From the NCBI GenBank assembly GCA_017474515.1, contig JAFVHN010000029.1, positions 1-42,909 of the forward strand: 42,909 nt of DNA, in the 5' to 3' direction. A program made the position numbers and the translations under genes. Positions 8,168 through 15,093 of the stretch are shown in pieces. Positions within the stretch are counted from its first letter, which is position 1; the number at the start of each line of letters is the position of its first letter. This DNA is from Prevotella sp. Lineage in GTDB: Bacteria; Bacteroidota; Bacteroidia; Bacteroidales; Bacteroidaceae. Below the pieces are notes generated by a model. The model made no database searches. It saw only the letters and a list, made by a program, of their open reading frames with translations, and had not been told where the DNA came from.

Positions 8168-8931
8168 TTAGATATTCTTTTGAAGCCCCTTCCACCTTAG
8201 CATATAAGAATACTGGTAGAGGGCGGTGGCGATGGGCTGCAGGTAATGGCCTTCAAAGTGCCCGTTGCGGTTGATGCCGGTGTTGATGATGCGGTCTAAC
8301 ACCTCGCGCGTCATGCCACGGAAGCTGATTTGGAAGCAGTGTTTCTCCACATTCATGTTGACAAATACGGCGGCATTGTGTTGACGGAGAGCGAGACGTT
8401 GGGGTTCTTCTCCTCTGCCAGCCTTATGAGGCATCTGAATATCTGTCAGGAGGCTTGGGGTATCACCCTGAAGTAGTTCCAAACCTCGGGGGTGCTTTGT
8501 GCAAGATAATCGAGGAACCGCTCCATGTCTTCGGGGGTTTTGCATGGAAGCGAGAAACCCTGACGGGTGAAGTATCCGTCGATGGCGTTCTGCATCATTG
8601 TTGTCTGGGCAAGGGTTTCCTCCGGTTGTTTTTCCCGTGCATCGTTCATCACCACTTGCAACGACAATGATGCGACGTTGAAGACCACCATGCGGTTTCC
8701 CGAAGCGGGATGCTTGGTATAGAGGGCCTTCCCGCAAACGTCGAAACGGATGCGGCGTGAATGGATGTCCTCAGGCTTGAAAGACTGCTGAAGCTTCTGG
8801 AACAAGGGATGGCCCTCGTGGAGGAGCGTTGCGGTGAGTTTGCTTGAGGAGGGGTTGACGGCCTGTTCCCGCGGGATGGCCGGATGCGACGGGTCGAAGA
8901 CGCATTTCTTCATTCGAATGATTTTACTCAT
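8168..8931 (-). pseudogene. Broken gene: nonsense codon plus frameshift
   Basis: The first 161 codons run from MSKIIRMKKCVFDPSHP (8931) to a TGA at 8446-8448. Immediately after that stop the same frame continues with protein-like sequence (QIFRCLIRLAEEKNPNVSLSVNTMPPYL). Around 8356-8380 the coding signal shifts to another frame (FVNMNVEKHCFQISFRGMTREVLDRI) and runs to the stop at 8168. A single ancestral protein of about 250 residues with one nonsense and one frameshift explains all three pieces. The family is not recognised. Sequencing error could explain one defect, but hardly both. It is the first gene of the minus-strand unit that continues to 6082. Confidence 0.7.
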
Positions 8932-9150
8932 CAGCTATTGGTTTTTAAAAGAGTAGCCTCCCCCACCCTCCCGCAGGAGGGGTGCGATGGCCGCACAAAT
9001 TTTTGGGGAAGTGTCATTATTAATAAATTCTGGTGCAAAGATATGACAAAAAAACGGCTTTTGCAATTTTTATATAGGTATAAAACCTGGGTAGTAAAAA
9101 ACGACGACCGGGACCGGAGATTGATTTTTCGGGGAAAAAGTCCGAGTTTA

Positions 9151-9182
9151 TTTGGCTTTTCACCCGCTTATTCTTACATTTG
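9151..9182 (+). promoter_or_regulatory. Bacteroidetes-type promoter before the acetyltransferase
   Basis: TTTG at 9151-9154, a 20-nt spacer and TACATTTG at 9175-9182 match the -33/-7 consensus. The ATG follows at 9209. The upstream open frame (from 9152) overlaps this promoter, which supports the later start. Confidence 0.8.
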
Positions 9183-9208
9183 CACAATCAAACATTCATG
9201 ATGAGGAA

Positions 9209-9835
9209 ATGAAACAGGAAATCAATCCCAAGGACACGAACCGGGCGGAAGCCTTCGAGATGTGGATGAAGTCGCCGATGCCCATGGTGACGCTCATAAA
9301 GACCTTCGACGTGACACGCCTGTACAAGGCATCGAGACGGAGGGGGATGAAGTTCAACATGCTCCTTTGCTGGTGCATCGGCAAGGCGGCAAGCCAGATA
9401 GAGGAATTCTACCTGTTGCCCGAGGGCGGAAAGCTTTTCAGGTCGGACCGCCTGGCCGTCAACGTCATTGTAAACAACAAGGCCGGCGGCATCGGTAATT
9501 GCGACGTTCCGTATAGCGACGACCTGCAACAATTCATCGGCGACTACGAAGCGCTCACCCAGCAGGCCTGCGACACCTGCCGCAACATCAATGACAACGA
9601 GGCCTTGATTGTGGGGACATCGGCCGTTACGGGCACCGAGCTGGATTGCATCGTCAACCAATACAGCGGCATTTTCAACAACCCGTTCCTGGCATGGGGG
9701 CGCTACAGGCACCGCTGGCTGAAAACCACACTGGCCATCTCCTTCCAGTTCCACCACGCCCAGATGGACGGCCGACAGGCAGCACTGTTCCTTGAGACTT
9801 TGCAAGCTACCATACATGGGATGGGAAAAGTTTAG
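9209..9835 (+). CDS. Chloramphenicol acetyltransferase-fold acyltransferase
   Basis: 208 residues, the usual length for type A CAT. The C-terminal motif FHHAQMDGRQAA contains the catalytic His of the family pattern HHxxxDG. Other conserved features are FNMLLCWCIGKAA and NVIVNNKAGGIGNCDVPY. CAT enzymes are cytoplasmic trimers that acetylate chloramphenicol from acetyl-CoA. Many Bacteroidetes encode such homologs without proven resistance, so the true acceptor is unknown. It stands alone, with its own promoter and no mobile element around it, which suggests a resident gene rather than an acquired resistance cassette. Confidence 0.85.
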   Translation: MKQEINPKDTNRAEAFEMWMKSPMPMVTLIKTFDVTRLYKASRRRGMKFNMLLCWCIGKAASQIEEFYLLPEGGKLFRSDRLAVNVIVNNKAGGIGNCDVPYSDDLQQFIGDYEALTQQACDTCRNINDNEALIVGTSAVTGTELDCIVNQYSGIFNNPFLAWGRYRHRWLKTTLAISFQFHHAQMDGRQAALFLETLQATIHGMGKV

Positions 9836-9887
9836 AGTGAAAATAAAGTCCCCCTCTCATTTCCCCAAGACCATGAGCGAGGAGGTA

Positions 9888-9953
9888 TTAGTTATGAGTT
9901 ATGGCGGCGGCAATAATTCCCCTCATAACTAACACCCCTCCTTTTGGGAGGGG
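9888..9953. repeat. Paired inverted repeats between CAT-like gene and metK
   Basis: TTAGTTATGAG (9888-9898) and CTCATAACTAA (9922-9932) form one hairpin. CCCCTCCTTTTGGGAGGGG (9935-9953) forms a second one. They sit between two convergent genes and may serve as a terminator. Both words belong to repeat families seen in many other gaps of the window. Confidence 0.55.
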
Positions 9954-9966
9954 TCGGGGGTGGGCC

Positions 9967-11163
9967 TTAAAAATATTCCTTCAGGGAGTCGGCGATATCT
10001 GTCTCCTCCCACGGGAACAACTGCAAAGACTTTTCTAACTCGTTGTCGGCATGGCCGAAATGCCCCCTTTTTGTCACCTCATAGAAGCGGGGTTTCAGTC
10101 CGTCGAACCGTTCAATGATGCCCTTTGGCGAGAGGTCGATATGATCGACAATCCACGTTTCGAGGTCTTCGGCGAGGTTGGGATTGTCATTGTGCAGCTT
10201 GCCGGAATGACGGCCGGAATTGTCAAGTTCGATGTTGAGGGCACATGGTTGCGGCATGCCTATCATGTATGCCAACTCCACCTTCGCCGTGTCTGCCAGT
10301 CCCGCGGCCACGATGTTCTTCGCCAGGTACCGGCACATATAAGTGGCGCTGCGGTCCACCTTGCTCATGTCTTTTCCCGAGAGTCCGCCACCGCCCACGG
10401 GGGCATAGCCGCCGTACTGGTCGGCCACGATTTTCCGGTTGGTCATGCCGCAGTCGGAGATGCTTCCGCCGGTGTGCCACTCCCCTGAAGGGTTGACGGC
10501 GATTTCGGGGTTGTCGCCGATGATGTGTTTCCGAAAGAGGTTGTCGCTTATGCGCATTTGGTTTTTCTTAATGAGCCCGGCGATGCACGACCTTGCCTGT
10601 TCCAATGAACCCTGGTGCATGGAACTGACAAGTATGGATTTCACTTTTGCGCGTCCCTGCTCATCGTAAGCCACAATCACTTGCGACTTCACGTCGGGTC
10701 CAAGCCCTTCATGCCGTGCTTCTTCCACACACTTGCACAGATGTTTTGCCAAATAAGCTCCGAGGGGCAGAAATTCTTCCGTCTCGTTCGAGGCAAAGCC
10801 CACGCAAAAGCCTTGGTCGCCGGCCCCGATGATGCCGTCGTTGCGGTCCACGCTTCGGCTGATTTCCAGCGACTGCTTGCCGATGAGGTTGACGACCTTG
10901 ATGTCGTCGCCCGACAAGTGATGGTCGTGGGGATAGCAGATGTCTTCCATGGTTTTTCTCACGATGTGGTCATAGTCGATGAGCGCCTTGCTTTTCACCT
11001 CGCCGCCCAAGACCACGATATTGTCTTTCACCATTACTTCGATGCCGGCGCGCGTGTTGGGGTCTTTTTCTAAAAAGGCGTCCAGCAGCGCGTCGCTGAT
11101 TTGGTCGGCCACCTTGTCGGGATGGCCTTTTCCTACGTATTCACAAATTACTGTTCTTTTCAT
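9967..11163 (-). CDS. metK: S-adenosylmethionine synthetase
   Basis: A 398-residue enzyme that makes SAM from methionine and ATP in the cytoplasm. It shows GHPDK (residues 13-17), the methionine-site signature GAGDQG, and the P-loop-like GGGGLSGKDMSKVDRSATY. All three standard domains appear present. It is somewhat divergent: GFASNETEEFLPLGAYLAKHL replaces the usual [21 protein letters not shown]-like stretch, and I recall many Bacteroidetes MetK being nearer 430 residues. It may therefore be a second or non-orthodox copy. The gene lies 139 bp behind the unknown gene at 11303 on the same strand. The gap contains a small CCTCCA/TGGAGG hairpin but no riboswitch that I recognise. SAM from this enzyme would also feed the radical SAM maturase. 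Confidence 0.93.
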   Translation of the reverse strand: MKRTVICEYVGKGHPDKVADQISDALLDAFLEKDPNTRAGIEVMVKDNIVVLGGEVKSKALIDYDHIVRKTMEDICYPHDHHLSGDDIKVVNLIGKQSLEISRSVDRNDGIIGAGDQGFCVGFASNETEEFLPLGAYLAKHLCKCVEEARHEGLGPDVKSQVIVAYDEQGRAKVKSILVSSMHQGSLEQARSCIAGLIKKNQMRISDNLFRKHIIGDNPEIAVNPSGEWHTGGSISDCGMTNRKIVADQYGGYAPVGGGGLSGKDMSKVDRSATYMCRYLAKNIVAAGLADTAKVELAYMIGMPQPCALNIELDNSGRHSGKLHNDNPNLAEDLETWIVDHIDLSPKGIIERFDGLKPRFYEVTKRGHFGHADNELEKSLQLFPWEETDIADSLKEYF

Positions 11164-11302
11164 TGTTGTTGATTTTTAATGAGTTGTTATGTTTATACTA
11201 GTTTATATGTTATGAAAGAAAATGGAAACGGGGATTGCTGGAGGATTCCTCCAACGGTGGAGGGAAGAAAGACTCCTCCCCCACCGGCCCTTTTGTTGCG
11301 GT

Positions 11303-12025
11303 TCAACTATGGGGGAAGATGCCGTTCGTCCTTGTTTGGTGTAGCTCGCGGATGCGGTCGGCGGTCTTGTTCCTGAAGCCGAACGAGTCCTCCAACGGCG
11401 GCATTTGCTCCATGAGTTGCTCAAAGGTGACGGCGCCATGGGCAGCGTCCTCGAAGACGATGCGTTCGGCGGGGATACGGATTCTACGCAATCGCAACTT
11501 ATTTTTGCCGACGGAGCATTTCTCGTCCTCAAATCCGCACCAGTAGCGCAACACATTGTCCAGCGTGCCGTTTTTCTCCACGGCATTCTTGGCGTGCGTG
11601 CGGAAAGTGGAGAGGTTGTGTTTATTCGCCTTGCAATTTTCCACCCATTGCTGGCCGCCCGAACGGTAGAGCTTGTCGTAGAGGGCCTTGATGGCGTCGG
11701 CGGCACGCACGTTGTTGAAGTACCGGTTGGTCAACCCGCCCACCACCTTCTGGCACAGAAGTGTGAGCACATAGAGCATTTTCGCCCCGCGGTGCGGCAT
11801 GTCGAGCACCGTCTCCTCGCCGCTGTCCCTGCGGATGACGATGGTGTAGTCGCCTTCCTTCGTCTTGCAATCGGGCCTGTCCGACGGCCTCACCACGATG
11901 GAAAAATCGGGGGCGGCAATGTCGCTGACGATGTGCTTGTCGAACTTGTCGCCAAGCATGATAAGAACGAGAAAGGGGTCAAAACCATTGAGGATGACTT
12001 GGTTTCCTTTAAATTCGATTTTCAT
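11303..12025 (-). CDS. Hypothetical protein, 240 aa
   Basis: Not recognised. It starts MKIEFKGNQVILNG and has no signal peptide or membrane span. The first ~80 residues are beta-rich (DYTIVIRRDSGEETVLDMP). Residues ~85-175 are helical and basic (AADAIKALYDKLYRSGGQQWVENC...NLSTFRTHAKNAVEKNGTLDNVL), followed by KLRLRRIRIPAERIVFED. The basic helical part could bind nucleic acid, but this is a guess. It lies upstream of metK on the same strand. The unusual pairing could help identify the family in other genomes. Confidence 0.65.
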   Translation of the reverse strand: MKIEFKGNQVILNGFDPFLVLIMLGDKFDKHIVSDIAAPDFSIVVRPSDRPDCKTKEGDYTIVIRRDSGEETVLDMPHRGAKMLYVLTLLCQKVVGGLTNRYFNNVRAADAIKALYDKLYRSGGQQWVENCKANKHNLSTFRTHAKNAVEKNGTLDNVLRYWCGFEDEKCSVGKNKLRLRRIRIPAERIVFEDAAHGAVTFEQLMEQMPPLEDSFGFRNKTADRIRELHQTRTNGIFPHS

Positions 12026-12245
12026 GACAGAATAATAAATATATTAAATAAGTGTTGATAAGGGGGGAATGGAAATCTCCTGAATGGAGTGCGAGAGGAA
12101 CCGACATGGAGGCCTGCGCCTTCCGATTGTCTGGACTTGGAACACGAAAGGGGGGAAGATGGTTTCCGGTCAGGAAACCGAAGGGAAGAACAACGTTGTC
12201 AAAAGACAGCGCGAAACAAGGTTGGATGAAAACCAACGACCAAAA

Positions 12246-12274
12246 GCCCTTCCACCAAGGGTTTGGTGAAGGGC
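12246..12274. terminator. Strong hairpin, possible terminator
   Basis: GCCCTTCCACCA pairs with TGGTGAAGGGC with a single bulged base over a short loop, flanked by AAAA on both sides. It lies in the gene-less stretch upstream of the 240-residue gene (12026-12449). I saw nothing else supportable there; open frames in both directions have no protein-like character. Confidence 0.55.
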
Positions 12275-12449
12275 AAAAGAATCCTGTGCGGAAGACTTTG
12301 AGTCCCCCACACACGAATTTGTAAATAAAAGAAATAAGTTTTGCATAAAAATTTTTAATTAATCGGTTTATAAAACTGTTAATTCAGATCATTTTCCCAC
12401 CGTGGCGACTTTAAAATGATTTCTCCTGTTGGTGAACATAAGAATCCAT

Positions 12450-12569
12450 TTAAAAGCGCTCGGTTGGAGCAGCTCTTGGCTGTCTCTTGATCCATTTGTA
12501 CAACTGTTCAAAGAACTCATTCTGGCGAGCATACTCCAACAACGCGGAGAGCTCATCCTCTTGCTTCGG
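12450..12569 (-). pseudogene. Decayed gene 3' fragment
   Basis: A 39-codon stretch reads PKQEDELSALLEYARQNEFFEQ then LYKWIKRQPRAAPTERF and a stop. Its amphipathic, protein-like composition differs from the surrounding sequence. Upstream, in the same frame but broken by two stops, comes NGMAKAALFGHTKP. Another frame gives HKAGTNSQFDRSK directly before QEDEL. Together they look like the end of a decayed gene extending to about 12680. The family is not recognised. Confidence 0.4.
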
Positions 12570-12803
12570 TCAAACTGGCTGTTGGTGCCTGCCTTATGGC
12601 TTCGTATGCCCGAAAAGTGCAGCTTTTGCCATTCCGTTTTTGGCTTGCAAAGGGCTCTTGTGTTTCTCAGACACACCCTCTTGGAAAAAAGCGACGCAAA
12701 GGTAAGTAGAATAATCGAGAATAAAGAATTATTTGCCTTAAAAATCTTTAACCGCAACAAGTTTTTCTCTTCTTTACGACGGATAGCGGCCTGGATATAA
12801 ACT

Positions 12804-13008
12804 GGTAAAAAATCTTGACAAAACCATCGATTTTTAGGGTCTTTTGTAACTTATTGAATTTCAACCGCTTGCAAATCCCCCGAAGTTTGACCGCAAATCT
12901 CGGGGAGAGAATTGGCAAATCTCTGCCCTCAAACTGCAAAATCTCTCCCCGAAAATTGCCGTCAAACTTCTTTGTGTGACACAAAACCATTGAAAAATCT
13001 TGACAAAA
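12804..13008 (+). repeat. 205-bp palindromic element, copy B
   Basis: Begins GGTAAAAAATCTTGACAAAA and ends TTGAAAAATCTTGACAAAA. The centre is a palindrome: GTTTGACCGCAAATCTCGGG pairs with the later CCCGAAAATTGCCGTCAAAC with small mismatches, and GGGGAGA pairs with TCTCCCC. The element ends 24 bp beyond the stop codon of the AAA ATPase gene on the minus strand. Confidence 0.82.
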
Positions 13009-13032
13009 CCTGCCGGAAATCACTACCCTTGT

Positions 13033-14742
13033 TTACACGAACCCGATGTGGGTGGCGGTGCTTTTGCGGATGGTTTCCTCCTGGCAGAAGCGGCGTATCT
13101 TGTCGTCGTCAACGGAGGTCTCTCCGTAGAGGATGGACTCCACGTCGCATTTCCTTACGATGTTCTCTATCTGTCCGCCACTGAAATCGAACGAGGCGGC
13201 CAGTTGGAGAGCCATGTCGCTGTTGAGTGTGGGCAACATAGACAGCCAGATGTTCTTCCGCTGCTCAATGTCGGGACGCTCAAAACGCACCTTGTAGATG
13301 AAGCGGCGCTCGAAGGCAGGGTCCAAGTTTTGCTCAAGATTGGTAGTGGCAATCATGATGCCGTCGAGCGTTTCCATTTCCTGAAGTACGATGTTCTGGA
13401 TGGTGTTCTCCATTTTATCTACTGCACGCAAGGCATTGTTCATGCGGGTGCCAAGGATGGCGTCGGCCTCGTTGAAGAGCAGAATGGGGGTCTTGTCGCA
13501 TGTCTTGCAAAAAGTGCGGTAGTTGTCGAACACCGCCTTGATGTTCTGCTCGCTTTCTCCCACCCATTTGCTTTTTATTTCCGACATGTCCACCTGCATG
13601 ATGTCGCGGCCGGTGGAGCGGGCAATCTGAAGCACGCTCTCCGTCTTCCCCGTGCCCGGTGCGCCGTAGAAAAGGCATGCGAAGCCCGTTCTGCGGCCAT
13701 GCTCTTTCAGTCGGGTCTGGATGGCGGTCAGCCTCTCGCCGTCGAGCATTTGCGACAAGTCCTCTATCTGCCTCCCCACCTTTTCGTTGAAGAACAAGTT
13801 TTTTTGCACAATGTTGGCGGCTTTTATCGACCCAATGTTTGTTTCGCGCTTGGGAAGGGAATATCCCTTGAGGAGTTTCTCGCGTGCTGATGCCGTGAGC
13901 TTATAGATCGACCTGTTGAGGAAATCCTCCTTGCCGGTGTATTCCACGAGGTGCCTTTTCATGAGAATATGGTTTCCGTTCTCCAAGGAATTCAACTCAT
14001 AGTATGCCTCGTGGCGGTCGTCGAAAAGATAATTCAAGCTATCGTAAGAAACGCTCTCGCTTTGGTTGAGCACGAGGTGGCGGGCCATTGACGTAATAAT
14101 CAGATTGCTGTTGGAAGGAAGGTTCAGCCTTTTCATGGCCTTCACATAGCGCAGGTCTTTGTTGGCCTCAAGGAGTTGTTCAAACTCCTCCCTCAGCATT
14201 TCGGTGTCGATTACCTCTTCCTTGCGCAGGTGTGTCAGGTCATGAACCATTTGGAAGAATTGTACGCCGTCCTTGGCGGTGAGCGACTTCGGAACAAATC
14301 GTTTGTTTTCGATGAAGGCTGTTATCACGGACTTGGGGACCACATAGCCCAGCGATTCGCCATATCTCCGTTTCACCTTCATGAGGAACTTGCGTTTTAC
14401 CAGGTCGTTGATGTCTTCCTGGTATTGCATGACCCGCACTTTGGTGCAGCCCAGGTTTCGTGCCAAACTGGCAATGGTGACGTTATCGCCGTCAGAACTT
14501 TTTTCCACGAAGAAAGAAAGCAGAAGGGCCTGCATTGGTTTGATGTCTTGCAAGTCAGAGATGTAGTCGAGGTATCCCTTCATGATTTCCATGTTCTCCT
14601 CTTTGAGTTCCGAGTTCTCTGCATAAAGCAAAACATTTTCAATGCAATGGAGCATGGTCTTCTCACTTTCAGGAATAGTTGGATCAAAGATTATGGTCAC
14701 GTTTTGAGTTTTTTGGCCCTTGTTGCTCTTCTTTTTACTCAT
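13033..14742 (-). CDS. AAA family ATPase
   Basis: 569 residues from MSKKKSNKG, which is preferred over the ATG at 14835 because that extension crosses a repeat and a promoter box. Residues 1-340 are a helical region including a winged-helix-like part (VTIASLARNLGCTKVRVMQYQEDINDL). The AAA domain has Walker A GAPGTGKT at 360-367, ILLFNEADAIL as Walker B near 420-430, NLEQNLDPAFERRF as the second region of homology with the arginine finger, and a C-terminal lid (DFSGGQIENIVRK). The Walker B Asp position is Asn424 while the catalytic Glu425 is kept. Such proteins are cytoplasmic hexameric remodelling ATPases; the substrate is unknown. No linked partner gene is seen. The stop is followed by repeat copy B. 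Confidence 0.85.
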   Translation of the reverse strand: MSKKKSNKGQKTQNVTIIFDPTIPESEKTMLHCIENVLLYAENSELKEENMEIMKGYLDYISDLQDIKPMQALLLSFFVEKSSDGDNVTIASLARNLGCTKVRVMQYQEDINDLVKRKFLMKVKRRYGESLGYVVPKSVITAFIENKRFVPKSLTAKDGVQFFQMVHDLTHLRKEEVIDTEMLREEFEQLLEANKDLRYVKAMKRLNLPSNSNLIITSMARHLVLNQSESVSYDSLNYLFDDRHEAYYELNSLENGNHILMKRHLVEYTGKEDFLNRSIYKLTASAREKLLKGYSLPKRETNIGSIKAANIVQKNLFFNEKVGRQIEDLSQMLDGERLTAIQTRLKEHGRRTGFACLFYGAPGTGKTESVLQIARSTGRDIMQVDMSEIKSKWVGESEQNIKAVFDNYRTFCKTCDKTPILLFNEADAILGTRMNNALRAVDKMENTIQNIVLQEMETLDGIMIATTNLEQNLDPAFERRFIYKVRFERPDIEQRKNIWLSMLPTLNSDMALQLAASFDFSGGQIENIVRKCDVESILYGETSVDDDKIRRFCQEETIRKSTATHIGFV

Positions 14743-14773
14743 AATGTAGGAATTTTTAATAGATTTACGACTG

Positions 14774-14781
14774 CAAAGGTA
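14774..14781 (-). promoter_or_regulatory. -7 box TACCTTTG of the AAA ATPase gene
   Basis: On the minus strand TACCTTTG matches TAnnTTTG and lies 31 bp before the ATG at 14742. No TTTG is found at the right distance for the -33 box. Confidence 0.5.
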
Positions 14782-14821
14782 TGGTAAACAAATGAAACGG
14801 GGCGGTTTTTTATATGTATAA

Positions 14822-14869
14822 CTCAACTTTCTCATGTTGATGTAGTTCAGGAGTTACAGGAGTTCAGGT
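14822..14869 (+). repeat. Copy of the MITE-like left end
   Basis: The ~47-bp sequence starting CTCAACTTTCTCATGTTGAT and running on to GGAGTTCAGG is also present, with about one mismatch, at 23704-23750, where it forms the left end of the insertion before the C10 protease gene. Here it lies in the space between the divergent AAA ATPase and LRR giant genes. No matching right end is seen nearby. Confidence 0.7.
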
Positions 14870-14920
14870 GAGCCACTACACTCCTAAAATTGAAATGGTA
14901 AAAAGAAAAAACGCCTAAAT

Positions 14921-14952
14921 GTTGCGTTTTCTCTTTTTTTTTAATACCTTTG
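14921..14952 (+). promoter_or_regulatory. Promoter of the LRR/EF-hand giant gene
   Basis: TACCTTTG at 14945-14952 is a full -7 match. GTTG at 14921-14924, exactly 20 nt upstream, is a one-mismatch -33 box. The predicted leader to the ATG at 15094 is about 135 nt, long for this organism, and may carry regulation. Confidence 0.6.
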
Positions 14953-15093
14953 CCCCTGCAAGTCAAGATTTTGCCCCTTGTCTTTTTTTTGCAGCACCAA
15001 GGGCCGCGGAATGGTGACACGACGGCGGGGTTGGCCTCCTTGCTGCCCGCCCCGGAAAATATAGTTCAACGAAAGTGCTGCTGCCCCGAGATT

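Noticed and set aside
11164-11302. SAM riboswitch upstream of metK
   Set aside because: Only a small CCTCCA/TGGAGG hairpin is present. No conserved SAM-riboswitch core that I know is seen.
12009-12324. Overlapping ~90-100-codon frames on both strands
   Set aside because: They pass through a strong hairpin and have no protein-like pattern or promoter.
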